Source: Brachycybe producta (Eukaryota > Arthropoda > Diplopoda > Playtdesmida > Andrognathidae). From it: a stretch of DNA of 64,000 nt. Below the pieces are notes generated by a model, which saw nothing but the letters and a program-made list of their open reading frames with translations, was not told the DNA's origin and did not search any database. The translations under genes and the position numbers were made by a program. Of the stretch, positions 49,592-58,902 are shown piece after piece. The stretch's first letter is position 1. Each line of letters starts with the position of its first letter. The DNA lies in the NCBI GenBank assembly GCA_036925085.1, contig JAUPFP010000001.1, positions 4,163,001 to 4,227,000 on the forward strand, in the 5' to 3' direction.

Positions 49592-49950
49592 TACAAAGAA
49601 ATGTTCGGAAAACCGGTCGCATTATTCGCAAACATGTTCTTGGGAAATGTTCGCGAACATATTCTGTTCTAGTCTAGACACACCTCTTAAGCATGTAGCA
49701 TACTACATGATTTGATAACAAGCATTTCAATGGAGTCCCGCCGAAGTGGAGTTTCCGATCAGATCAAAGCTGGCGGGCCGGCTCCATCGAAATGCTTGGT
49801 ATCAAAATATTTCGAATTCGTTCCGTTCGGACGTAGTGTGCTACAAGTTTACGGGTGCCTCCAGACTAGAAAAGAACATGTTTGTGAACATTTTCTCAAG
49901 AACATGTTTGCGAATAGTGTGAACGGTTTTCGGAGCAAATTTTTTTCGCT
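49592..49950. repeat. Foldback repeat between the carrier gene and TRPT1
   Basis: The outer arms (49592-49685 and 49852-49950) are inverted copies containing AACATGTTTGCGAATA, TCTAGACTAGAA/CCAGACTAGAA and ACCGGTTTTCCG/AACGGTTTTCGG. An inner pair contains CAAGCATTTCAATGGAG and CTCCATCGAAATGCTTG. Related GAACATGTTTGC words continue to 50190. Open frames at 49712-50312 only translate this repeat. Confidence 0.7.
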
Positions 49951-50263
49951 GTTCTGTTCGGCTCCGATCCACCAATTGTGGGTTTTTTTTTGCCAGTCAC
50001 ATAAATGGATGTTCGTGTTCGGGCCAGTAGTTTGTTCGTCTCGGCGAACACGCCCCCTCCCCCCAAACCATCCACTCATTGACGGTTTTGGGAACATGTT
50101 GCAAACATGTTCTGTCAAAGTTTGGACACTGGCCACAACAAACATGTCCATTGAAAATGTTCGTAAACATGTTCTGTTCGGTGGTGGTCTGTACTAGTCA
50201 GGACCCACCATTAAATGTTAATTCCTTAAAAATGCCAAAAATAAAAAAGTTTGCAAACGCAAT

Positions 50264-50322
50264 AATAGATGGCGCTCAAAATGCTTGCATAAGTGCACCA
50301 ATAATACAGTAGGTGGCGCTCC
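50264..50322 (+). promoter_or_regulatory. Pair of CTCF-like cores upstream of TRPT1
   Basis: AATAGATGGCGCTC (50264-50277) and CAGTAGGTGGCGCTCC (50307-50322) lie in the same orientation. The second fits the AGGTGGCGC core described for Drosophila CTCF. They sit 110-165 bp before the TRPT1 start codon. Confidence 0.4.
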
Positions 50323-50373
50323 TGCTGTCATTAACAAAATAGAAAACTTATACTTTGTGCAACACTTTCTGCT

Positions 50374-50422
50374 ATTGGCGCCAATTTATGCCACATGCTG
50401 GCAAACCCTTTTTGGCGCCAAA
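50374..50422 (+). promoter_or_regulatory. Two E2F-type palindromes in the TRPT1 promoter
   Basis: ATTGGCGCCAAT (50374-50385) and TTTGGCGCCAAA (50411-50422) match the palindromic E2F consensus and are 37 bp apart. The second ends 8 bp before the chosen ATG. No TATA box is evident. Confidence 0.5.
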
Positions 50423-50430
50423 CTTACTTA

Positions 50431-53400
50431 ATGGCCGAATTTCGTCCAGTTTCTGCAGATTTTACCAAGCGGGCTAGACAGAAAACTGCAGAAAAGGAGG
50501 AAAAACTTTCAAAGGCTTTAAGTTGGCTTCTTCGGCATGGAGCCGAGAAAGAAGGTTTTAAATTCCATGATGGTATGTGCACTGTGTACTACAAGTAAAG
50601 CCATGTTTCCACCACTCCCATTGTGGATTGTTGAGGCATATACCTTGACCAGGATTTGAACCCAGGACCACCAGCACCACTGTGCTACCAAGGCTTTGGC
50701 TATATAAGTACGAGCGTATATTTTTTTATAACGTGTAATACTACGGGAGCGAGGCTCCCGAAAGTGCAAGGGCCTTATACCTTGTACAGTTACATACACA
50801 GTTAAATGCATTTAAATATTAAGAGCCTAGATCCACGTCCATCTTGTTGTTTTGAGCAGACGACAACGAGACAAATGAGTGTTCTTATATGGTGTTACTA
50901 AAACTGCAAGAAATCGCTTCACAATCGCTCAATTAAACTACAGTAAAGCGCAAAATGCAATAAAAAGTATTGTTCTTCATGTGCTCGATTCATATAATTT
51001 TTGAAAAGGTCCTTCAATTTTTAAACAAGGTTCAAAGTCGTTCGTTTTTTTAACCCCATGTTAAATCCCATTGGCCCCAAAACCGTCCCACAAACATTTA
51101 AAAAACTCTCGTTAAAAACGATTTAGAACAATAACAAAATAATTAGCACATACATTCATGTATTGGCTTCACGATGTTTCCTTTTTATAAATTTTGAAAA
51201 GGTCCTTCTATTTTTTTAATAATGATTAAAATCTTACGTTTTTTAACTCCATGTTAATTCCCATAGGGCCGAAAAACCGTCCCACAAACATTTGAAGAAC
51301 TCCCATTAAAAACGACTTTGAACAATCACACAAAAATTAGCACGTGCATTAATCTATTGGCTTCACGGTGTTTCCTTTTTATAAGCTTAGCACGCGAAAT
51401 TATTTTTCTATTAATTATTATGTGACTTCGAACCCGGGAGAAAAAACGTTTAAAAACCGTTTTTCAATCAACAACGATCGCAGCGCCTACATTCGGAGAA
51501 ATTTTGAAATAAACGCTATATCTAGGCTCTTAAACACGTTCTACAGAGCCCTGTGAAGGGCAAATCGACAATATGTCGAATTCAATTTATTCAGTTAATA
51601 ATTTCAAAATATTGAGTTAATACTTAAATATAAATATATAAAATATTGATTTAATATTTCCAATTTAAAATATTAATAATAAAGTCAATTTTTATTTGGT
51701 GTTCATGTCCTTAACTGGATTCCGTATAATTCACCTAAACACATTTAATTTGAATTCATTTAACTCATGACTGTGTACAAGGTATTAGGCAAAAGCCTTG
51801 GTTTCCTACGAATACAACCACCCCTGAATTAAGCATATGCATTATACTTGTCACAGAGACATAACTAACTAATGTTGTGTTCGAAGAAAGAATAAAACTT
51901 GTGTCCCCTTTTTGTATTATCATCCAAGTTGTTTTGTGGCCCTAAGCTTTGCGCCCGAGGCAGGTGCCTCATTTGTCTCCCTCTAGTTAAGGATCTGACT
52001 AGAAAAATTGAATGGTGGAAACATGACTTTAGAGATGAGTTTCATCATCAATACTGTTTTTTTTTTCTTCTTCTTCTCCATTTCAAGGAGGATTCCTGAA
52101 CATAAGTGACATTCTGAAACATGAAAACTTCAGAAATTGCACAATAGACGACATCAAGCATGTCGTTTCGAACGACAAGAAGCAACGTTACACATTGCGT
52201 TCGTGTCAGTCGGAGCTGCAAATCAGAGCGAATCAAGGGCATTCGATAGACGTGACAAGACCTTATTTAACAAGTTCTGTCACGACATGTTCGAAATGTT
52301 TCGCAATCGATTGTTTTTTTAGGTTCCCGATTTAGAGCTGATTCCAATAACGGATCCGAACTGCGTCCAGTTCGTCATCCATGGAACGTTCAAGAACAGA
52401 TTGGAGTCGATCAAACAAAACGGTTTGAGTCGAATGAAACGAAACCACATTCACTTTTTCGACGCGGATCCAAACTCCAATCAAGTTGTCAGTGGTTAAT
52501 TTTTTTTTTATCGGATTCGTTTTATCCGATTCAAACGATTATCGTTAAGTATTTTTTTGTCTTTTGTTCGAAGGCGCTCGTCAAAACTGCAATGTTTTCA
52601 TTTATATCGACTTGAAGAAAGCGATCGAAGGTAGAAGCTAACTAGCAAGAGTTTCGAGAGCTTAGCTTGAAAGATAAGAAAAAAATAGCCTCAAACACAC
52701 CCAGAGACCCTGTGACCAGGACTGGGGTTGTTTGTGGCTATTTTTTTTTATCCTTCAAGAAGGAAATTCAGCACTTCACCCATCAACACTCAGAACAGAG
52801 TTCCAAAAACCCATTAAACAAGGTTTTTCTACTCGGAACCCAGTCAAGACGGTTCAGGTTGAATTTCCAAGTAATCAGGTCAGAATTTAAGAAACCTTGT
52901 CACTTGAATTCCAACTTGAACTCTAAAAAGGGTTCAAAGGTTGAAGTTGAAGCACTAAAATTAAAATTCAAGAAATAAAACTTGGCTCTTGAACCCTCCT
53001 AACACGGTTTCAAACAGAACTAAACCCGTGTCCAAATGATATTCAATAAAACAGTTTTTTTTCTTTCGAAATTGGAACTCTGTTCTGAGGGTTCAAGTTG
53101 AAGTTTTAGTGTCGACTTTTTTTTCCCTTCAATTAGACCCTTCGCACTTTGAACTTCAACTTGAAATCCATTTCGAAGAGATCAAGTGTGAAATTTCCTT
53201 CTTCACATATTTCCTTGAACTTTAACTTGAACTCCACTTAGCTAGTCAAGTTAAAGTTCAAGTGTTAAGGTTTTTCTTCTTCAAGTCTTAAGTTACCCTC
53301 ATGAACTTTGACCCCACTTGTTTAACATGCTTTCCCCTTCTTTTCTACTTAAGATGGGTTTCTCTTCTTTCGTTCGAGCAATGGTGTCATTCTGAGTCCC

Positions 53401-53457
53401 GGGAACGAATTCGGATTAATTCCTTGCGAATATTTTGAAAAAATCGTCCAAAAATGA
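50431..53457 (+). CDS. TRPT1: TRPT1, tRNA 2'-phosphotransferase (Tpt1/KptA family)
   Basis: Tpt1 enzymes move the 2'-phosphate from the splice junction of ligated tRNA to NAD+, giving ADP-ribose 1'',2''-cyclic phosphate and nicotinamide. Five exons: 50431-50572, 52091-52251, 52323-52494, 52574-52630 and 53354-53457. All introns are GT-AG with matching phases, and the total is 211 aa, near family length. Conserved motifs in order: LSWLLRHGA (Arg35, His36), DGF after the first junction, IRANQGHSID (Arg93), VIHGTF (His121), HIHF, NVFIYID, and DGFLFFRSSNGVILSPGN (Arg184), ending FEKIVQK. The Arg-His-Arg-Arg set expected for catalysis is therefore present. Exon 2 could instead start at 52088, adding one Gly; 52091 gives the usual DGF. 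An in-frame ATG at 50395 would add 12 residues; 50431 is preferred because it follows the E2F sites and matches the family N-terminus. SLC25A51 lies upstream on the same strand. Confidence 0.95.
50642..50694 (-). ncRNA. tRNA-like, Pol III promoter-bearing SINE head lacking an anticodon arm
   Basis: On the minus strand GCCTTGG and TCAAGGT can pair as an acceptor stem with wobbles. GCAC..GTGC forms a D-like stem, and CTGGG-TTCAAAT-CCTGG a T arm. TAGCACAGTGG matches the A box (TRGYNNAGYGG) and GGTTCAAATCC the B box exactly. Only about 15 nt separate the boxes, so the anticodon arm is missing. It is probably a tRNA-derived SINE rather than a functional tRNA. Confidence 0.6.
51532..51765. repeat. 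Dispersed repeat, copy 2
   Basis: Starts ACACGTTCTACAGAGCCCTG and runs through CTTAACTGGATTCCGTATAA to CATTTAATTTGAATTCATTT. Matches 40397-40645 in the same orientation. Confidence 0.75.
52681..52748. repeat. Short foldback in TRPT1 intron 4
   Basis: AAAAATAGCCTCAAACACACCC-type arm and GGGGTTGTTTGTGGCTATTTTT-type arm are inverted. The same terminus occurs in PDCD2 intron 1 (55331-55447). The 103-codon frame at 52667 is a by-product. Confidence 0.65.
52770..53320. repeat. Degenerate TTGAACTTGAACTC-rich repeat in TRPT1 intron 4
   Basis: Many variants of GGAACTCTGTTCTGAGGGTT, TTCAAGTTGAAGTTTTA and AACTTGAACTCC on both strands. Similar sequence occurs at 55440-55700 and near 46090 and 42580. 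Confidence 0.6.
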
Positions 53458-53548
53458 TGTCAAGTTGACGAAATTTCATATTATTTTCTATTTCACGTTT
53501 CCGTCTTTTTTTTTTCTTCCTCTGTGCAATTTTGATTAGAAAAAAAAA

Positions 53549-53554
53549 AATAAA
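53549..53554 (+). terminator. Candidate poly(A) signal of TRPT1
   Basis: AATAAA 91 bp after the TRPT1 stop and 12 bp before the end of the PDCD2 coding region on the other strand. Confidence 0.5.
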
Positions 53555-53565
53555 CTGAAAAAAAT

Positions 53566-56312
53566 TTAGTTTCCTTGCGTAAAATCCTGTTTGTAAACAA
53601 ATTCCTTGAGGTAAGGTTTCGTTTCCGAGTTACAGTTTTGGCTGCACGTGTAAACGACGATCGTTCCCCAATCGACGCTCCAATTCACATCGTCCAACTT
53701 CAAATGGTTCAAAAGTTGAGGCAAAACCTACGAAACAAGACAACAAAAGATCTAAGGAATTTCTTCTTTTTCCTCTTCTTTCATTTCGTTTACGACTTGA
53801 ACCTGAAATTCAAATTGTCTCGTAGCTCCGCAAGAATCGCACTTCGGAACGTTCGGATCACTCGGAATCGATTTACTAGAAACCCAAAGCGGAATTCCAC
53901 TTCTTTCGTATCGAATCACCTACACGAGAGGAAGACAAGAAAACTGGAATTACGTGGAATCCGTCAATACGTCGAGTTTCTCTTTATTTTTTTTTTTGCC
54001 TGATCTGGTTCTAAAGCGATCCGTTTGCGGAATTTAGAAAACTGTTTGTCGTTACGAGATGCCGACATCTCTTCCAAGTCTTTTAGATCTTTCGATTCGA
54101 GGCTCTCTTCCACGCATTCTTTTTCGTTACGTTTCTCTGCCTCTTCGTTACAGTCGTTATTACTGGAAAATATGTTCGATATTTTCATGTTATTATTTTT
54201 AGAATATTTGTGATATTTTCCAAATCAAAAATACGACAAACTTTTTGACTTTGTTCTGAGAATTTGTCAACATTTTCAACTTTTCCATTATTTTCCAATA
54301 AGATAAAAGTTTTTATTTTTGAGATTTTTTAATCGGATCTCGGATATTTTCAATTATTTTAGTTTTTTCAGATATTTTAAATTTTTATGTGTTGTTTTTT
54401 CCACAGATATTTTCCATTTTTTAAGGTGTTTTCAACTTTTTAGGGTTTTTTTCTCCAGATATTTTCAATTAGATTTTCTTGGATATTTTCAATTTTTTAG
54501 GCTTTTTTCAGACGTTTTCATTTGTTAGGGTTTTTCAGACATTTTCAATTTTTAGGGTTTTTTCGGATTTTCGGATTTCAATTATTTAGGGTTTTCAGAG
54601 GAAGATCCCAAGGGGAAGACCCAGAGTAAGGTATAAAACAAACCTGGGAAACGTTGGTAAACGGGATATGGGGGCATGTGGAGACTGGAAGTTTGGCACA
54701 AATATTGCATATCTGCAATACATATTGCAAGAAAAGGTGCAGATAATGACAAGGTTGTTTTGAATATTTTTAATTTTTTAGGCTTTTTTCTCGGATATTT
54801 TCAATTTTTTTATAAATATATTTTTTTCCGGATATTTTCCGGATATTTCCGGATATTTCCGGATAATTTTTTTTTTTTTTTAGTTCTTTTCCGGATATTT
54901 TCAATTTTTTTTAGTTTTTTCCCGGATATTTTCAATTTTTTTTTTAGTTCTTTTCCGGATATTTTCAATTTTTTTTAGTTTTTTTCCGGATATTTTCAAA
55001 TTTTTCGGTTTTTTATTTTCAATCTTTTTTACATTCCTCTAAAATCTCTTTGATATTCGATTTCAAATGTATTTTTCATCAAACCACGTCAGACCAATTA
55101 AGTTTTTCTTTTCCTCCCTCAAAAATATCGTCATCCATACCGGCAATGATCAACTTGCGGTTCCGGTTCCGTTACAATATCATATTCAGGAATCCGTTCG
55201 TGTCTTTTGTTGTCATCACCTGACCTAGAGGCTAGAAAACAATTTCATTAAGGTCAGTTTTGGTAGTATTTTTTAAAAGAATTGCAAAAAAACGAAGTTC
55301 CATTAGAAAACCACTGCATTTTGTCGAAATAAAAATAGCCTCAAACACACCCACACAGGCGTCACAAACCACTCATATTAGCCTCTATGTCAAATCAAAT
55401 AACATGACGTTCGTGGAGATGAATGAGTCTGTTTGAGGCTAATTTTTCGTACCAGACAAAGTTTCAAAAATGAAACTCGATACTTGAATTTCAACTGGAA
55501 CTCTCCAAACAGGGTTCCAATAAAGAAAAAAAAATAACATTGAACATCGTTTATGTATGTTGGAACCTTGTTCACAGAGACATCTTTAACTTGAACTCTC
55601 CAAACAGGCTTCCAACGTACAAAAAACAGGGTTCAAAAGGACAAAGCCGGGTTCTCCATTATTGAAACCCTATTTAGAGAGTTCAAGTGTGAAATTTTCA
55701 TCTCGAATTTCGGCCTCAGTCGTTTCCTAATGAACAAAAAAGAGAATAATTGCATCTTCAAGTGTGATTACAAGAGGAATTTTTGCACGTTTCCTTGTGT
55801 CCTTCTTTCCAATCTCTAATCTGATGTTCCTTAGAGCAGTAATTAGTACAACACAGAGCACACTTTTTACTCCCTCTTGATCCACAAACGACACAGAGAC
55901 GGACAAAGTCCGAAGCCGAAGGATTCGTTCTATCGTCAACATCATCGTCCCCTTCTTCTTCTTCCGGTGGTTCGTAGCCGTAGAATTCGTTCTTCCGCGG
56001 CAACTGACATCGAAAGGCGACAAAGTTACCGGCTTCATTCGGCCTACAACATCCGGGTTCTTCGCAGAAAAAGAGAAAAATGGTTCGATGAAAACAATCG
56101 TCTCTTTCTGCGATCGGAGCGTAAATCTGAAGCAAAAAGGTCAAAGGTCGGCCGCACGTCGAACACTGAACTTCCGTCTCGCGTGGAAGTTCTTTCAGGT
56201 GAAGCCAAGAAGGTTTTCCGCCACATTTTGACGGGAAATATTTGCTTTTTAGTCTTCTAGGATCCGTTTTTTCAAGAAAACCCAATTCTACCTTCATCAC
56301 GGGCGCCGCCAT
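53566..56312 (-). CDS. PDCD2: PDCD2, programmed cell death protein 2
   Basis: PDCD2 proteins are conserved eukaryotic factors; the human and fly proteins chaperone ribosomal protein uS5 (RPS2) for 40S assembly. Five minus-strand exons: 56312-55772, 55219-55141, 54162-54000, 53919-53803 and 53727-53566. They give 353 aa (human 344), with phases consistent throughout. Seen in order: VELGFLEKTD, FPSKCGGKPSWL, a Cys pair CSTCGRPLTFLLQIYAP, FHRTIFLFFCEEPGCC, LPRKNEFYGYEPP, then a MYND zinc finger with Cys140, Cys143, Cys151, Cys154, Cys159, His163, His172 and Cys176, and a PEYDIVTEPEPQ segment. The C-terminal domain has FRKRIALEPDQ, VIRYERSGIPLWVS, CDSCGATRQFEFQVLPQLL, DWGTIVVYTCSQNC and FVYKQDF. 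Introns 1, 2 and 4 are GT-AG; intron 3 appears to be GC-AG. The gene converges on TRPT1. Confidence 0.95.
53920..53999 (-). other. PDCD2 intron 3 with a GC donor
   Basis: 80 bp. The donor reads GATCAG|GCAAAA and the acceptor CGTGTAG|GTGATT. Protein continuity (IALEPDQ then VIRYERSG) fixes both borders, and no GT near the donor keeps the frame. Confidence 0.75.
54163..55140 (-). repeat. PDCD2 intron 2: degenerate TATTTTCAATTTTTT minisatellite
   Basis: About 54320-54590 and 54760-55020 consist of irregular units of about 27-34 bp: TTTTTC.GGATATTTTCAATT and a T-run. They are split by unrelated sequence at 54597-54757. Plus-strand frames here translate the repeat. Confidence 0.8.
54597..54757 (+). 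pseudogene. Possible small retroelement fragment inside PDCD2 intron 2
   Basis: In frame it reads RKIPRGRPRVRYKTNLGN and continues about 35 residues to a stop. The basic GRPRxR pattern resembles the C-terminus of some LINE polyproteins, but the match is short. It interrupts the minisatellite. Confidence 0.2.
55220..55771 (-). other. PDCD2 intron 1 with dispersed repeats
   Basis: 552 bp, GT-AG. It holds a foldback (55331-55447, AAAAATAGCCTCAAACA to TGTTTGAGGCTAATTTTT) and GAACTCTCCAAACAGG-type repeats (55490-55690). Confidence 0.75.
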
Positions 56313-56336
56313 CTTGGATGAACAGGAAGTGACGTA
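56303..56336 (-). promoter_or_regulatory. YY1, ETS and CRE-like motifs at the PDCD2 start
   Basis: CCAAGATGGCGGC (56305-56317, minus) is the YY1 consensus and includes the start codon. ACAGGAAGTG (56322-56331) is an ETS site, overlapping TGACGTA (56330-56336), a CRE-like half site. Such clusters are typical of TATA-less housekeeping promoters. Confidence 0.5.
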
Positions 56337-56680
56337 TTCACATTATTCAATGATGCCAACTAACACATACGAAAACTTCTTAAACATCACTAGATTTATC
56401 TCTATCATTGTTTTATACGCGCCGCATCGTTAAAAGAAGCTTGTGACATCAGACGGGTTGACAAAGATGTTAAGCTTGTGTTATTTTATGTTCAATTAAA
56501 AACAAAATTATAAAATAATTTCAAGAAACCTATTTTTAACGAGTTGATAACGTTGTTATTATCGCTTTTCTATGAGATTCAATGACGCAATTCTAAATTT
56601 TAGGTCAACCCAATTGACGTCATGAGCTTCGGTTTTTTTACGACGAGGCAAGCATAAGCGCGAATTGTAGAATTTATTGT

Positions 56681-56695
56681 GGCGCTATCTAGTGT
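56681..56695 (-). promoter_or_regulatory. CTCF-like core beyond the gene island
   Basis: The minus strand reads CACTAGATAGCGCCA, a weaker match to the CTCF core. Confidence 0.25.
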
Positions 56696-56699
56696 CTAA

Positions 56700-57885
56700 T
56701 AAATTAAAGTCATTTGAACAATAAAATATGCAAATGAAGGAGAGGAGTAATAAAATTAATTATATTAGCAATTCATATGCAATATTAAGAAAAAAACTAG
56801 AAGAGCCATTGAATTGTTTAAAAGCATTTTCTTGTTTATATCTTTAAAAATGAATTTTTTATGGCAATTTCATATCAAGGTTGGGCTAAAATGTTTAATA
56901 AAATTATCTAATTAGATATTGCTAAATTACAATTGCCATAAAAAGTTTATTTTTTAAAGATATTAACAATACATTTTTTTCTGGGAAAAAAATACTGCAT
57001 TCCTATTGGTCAAAATCAAATTGACCAAAGCTATCGCCAACGACCGCCTACCTTTTAGCCTAAACTCATTTTGTTTAAAAAAAAAATAATGTATTAAAAT
57101 GTAAAATGTAAATAAAATTATCTGAATAAATCTTTTATAATACACTTTTTTTTTTTGTTACCAGGATATAAAATTAATTATAACAATTGTTACATAAACA
57201 ATCACTTTTATTCATTTTACAAACCATAATATAATCTATTTACATCAAAAGAGTGAAAGACAAAATTTAACAAAAATTATTTTGTCACAAAAAAAAAAAC
57301 AAAACAACAACAATAAAGAATATAATTAAAATTGACTGACAAAATAATAACCCTAAAAGATTTTAACAATGAAAAATTTCACTGAAAATAATATAAAGAA
57401 AATTGGTAAAATATGGGGAAATGAAATACTGTAGAGTGATTTTTATTTGTAATTTGTTTGAACTGAGTATAAAAAAGAGGGGAAAAAAGGTCGGTAATTA
57501 TCAATATCATTCAGAATTATACAAAAAAAAACATATTTCAAAATGCAAGATCCTTTATATTTTTATGTACAGAAAAAAACATCATGAATATATAAACCAA
57601 TTTTCCCTAAATTTTCCCACCAAATTTCCTTTTCCCACCACAAAAAAAACACAACTAAAACCCATTTCCCAATCTCAGTTTAAAAAAAATCATGGCAACT
57701 TTGGCAACTAATTGCCAGCTGATTATTAATATCATTTTTTTTAAAACAAATGCACGATATTTTAATTATTTACAATATATACGACTTTATATATACAAAA
57801 AACAACAACACCAATAGTGAAAATTACTTAAGGTTTATTTGACAATGCTGCTTTTCGACTAAAAGTCCCTCTGTCACAAGCCCGA
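56700..57885. other. AT-rich intergenic stretch with one foldback copy
   Basis: About 56798-56985 is a CTAGAAGAGTAAA family copy (AAACTAGAAGAGCCATTGAA; TTGCCATAAAAAGTTTATTT). Frames at 56963-57145 and 57403-57711 are low complexity. Confidence 0.45.
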
Positions 57886-58100
57886 GAGCACAGGCATCTG
57901 TTGACAGCTTCACTGCTTCAGATTGTTTTTTGGCTCCGCTCTTTTATGAACGTCAGACCAAATATCAACCAATTAAAAATAAAAAGGGCGGGGCATGTGA
58001 CATCAGACCCAGTAACAAACCAATTAGAAATTGATGACGCTCATAAAAGGGCGGAGCCAAAGAAATTCTGAAGCTGTCTACAGATGCCTGCCCCGAGAGC
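57881..58100. mobile_element. Palindromic MITE (copy D) with a 9-bp target duplication
   Basis: The element spans 57890-58091 (202 bp), a diverged member: ACAGGCATCTGTTGACAGC at left, GCTGTCTACAGATGCCTG at right, TTGGCTCCGCTCTTTTATGA inside. It is bounded by perfect direct repeats CCCGAGAGC at 57881-57889 and 58092-58100. Confidence 0.85.
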
Positions 58101-58319
58101 TGCTTGCAGAGTAATTATTCAAATTAAAAAAAAAATAACCGTTAAACCATTAATTAATAATCATAATTAAAAATCACTAGGGGAGAATTGAGCACTTATG
58201 TTATTGGTAATCACTAAACGAAGTTCTTACAAGTTTATAACTATCTTATTATAGTAACAATTTTTATAAGAACCATTTTTTGCGTATGTTTTGCATAGGA
58301 TTTTTACATAATTATATTT

Positions 58320-58760
58320 GAAAAACAGTAATTTTTTAATTGTAATTAACTTCTTTCTGAAATTTTTTTACTAATTTTCTAATTGTAATTAATTTCTTTT
58401 TTAAACAAAAATAGTTATTTTTTAATTGTAATTAAATTCTTTCTGAAAAGGATTAGTAATTTTTTAATTGTAATTAAAAAAAATTGTAATTTTTTAATTG
58501 TAATTAATTTCTTTCTGAAAAAAATCGTAATTTTTTAATTGTAATTAAAAAAATTTTCTGAAAAAAATTGTAATTTTTTAATTGTAATTAATTTCTTTCG
58601 GAAAAAAAATTCGTAATTTTTTAATTGTAATTAATTTCTTTCGGAAAAAATTAGTAATTTTTTAATTGTAATTTTCTTTCTGGAAAAAAAATAGTAATTT
58701 TTTTTAATTATAATTAATTAGTTTTAATTGTAATTAATTAGTTTTCATTGAAGTAATTAG
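58320..58760. repeat. Degenerate minisatellite of about 40 bp
   Basis: About ten irregular units of TAATTTTTTAATTGTAATTA followed by TTTCTTTCTGAAAAAA. Confidence 0.8.
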
Positions 58761-58902
58761 TAATAATTGTAATAAATTATTTTTAAAAATAATTTGTCAC
58801 AATACTCAGAATATTCTTCCTGATTACGATTTAAAAATAAAAAATACCATTGATGACATTTAATTACTCTTAGAAACAATACCATTTTTAAATAAAATAA
58901 TT

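Larger units (their letters stand above)
50573..52090 (+). other. TRPT1 intron 1 with repeats
   Basis: 1518 bp. It holds a tRNA-like SINE head (50642-50694, minus), a two-copy tandem duplication of about 190 bp (about 51005-51195 and 51190-51385, marker CCGTCCCACAAACATTT) and a dispersed repeat (51532-51765). None of its open frames resembles a known protein. Confidence 0.8.

Noticed and set aside
49712..50312. 161- and 77-codon plus frames and a 100-codon minus frame
   Set aside because: They lie in a foldback repeat with recurrent GAACATGTTTGC words; similar peptides on both strands reflect the inverted structure.
53575..54003. 142-codon plus-strand frame
   Set aside because: Antisense shadow of PDCD2 exons 4 and 5 and intron sequence; the minus strand gives the conserved protein.
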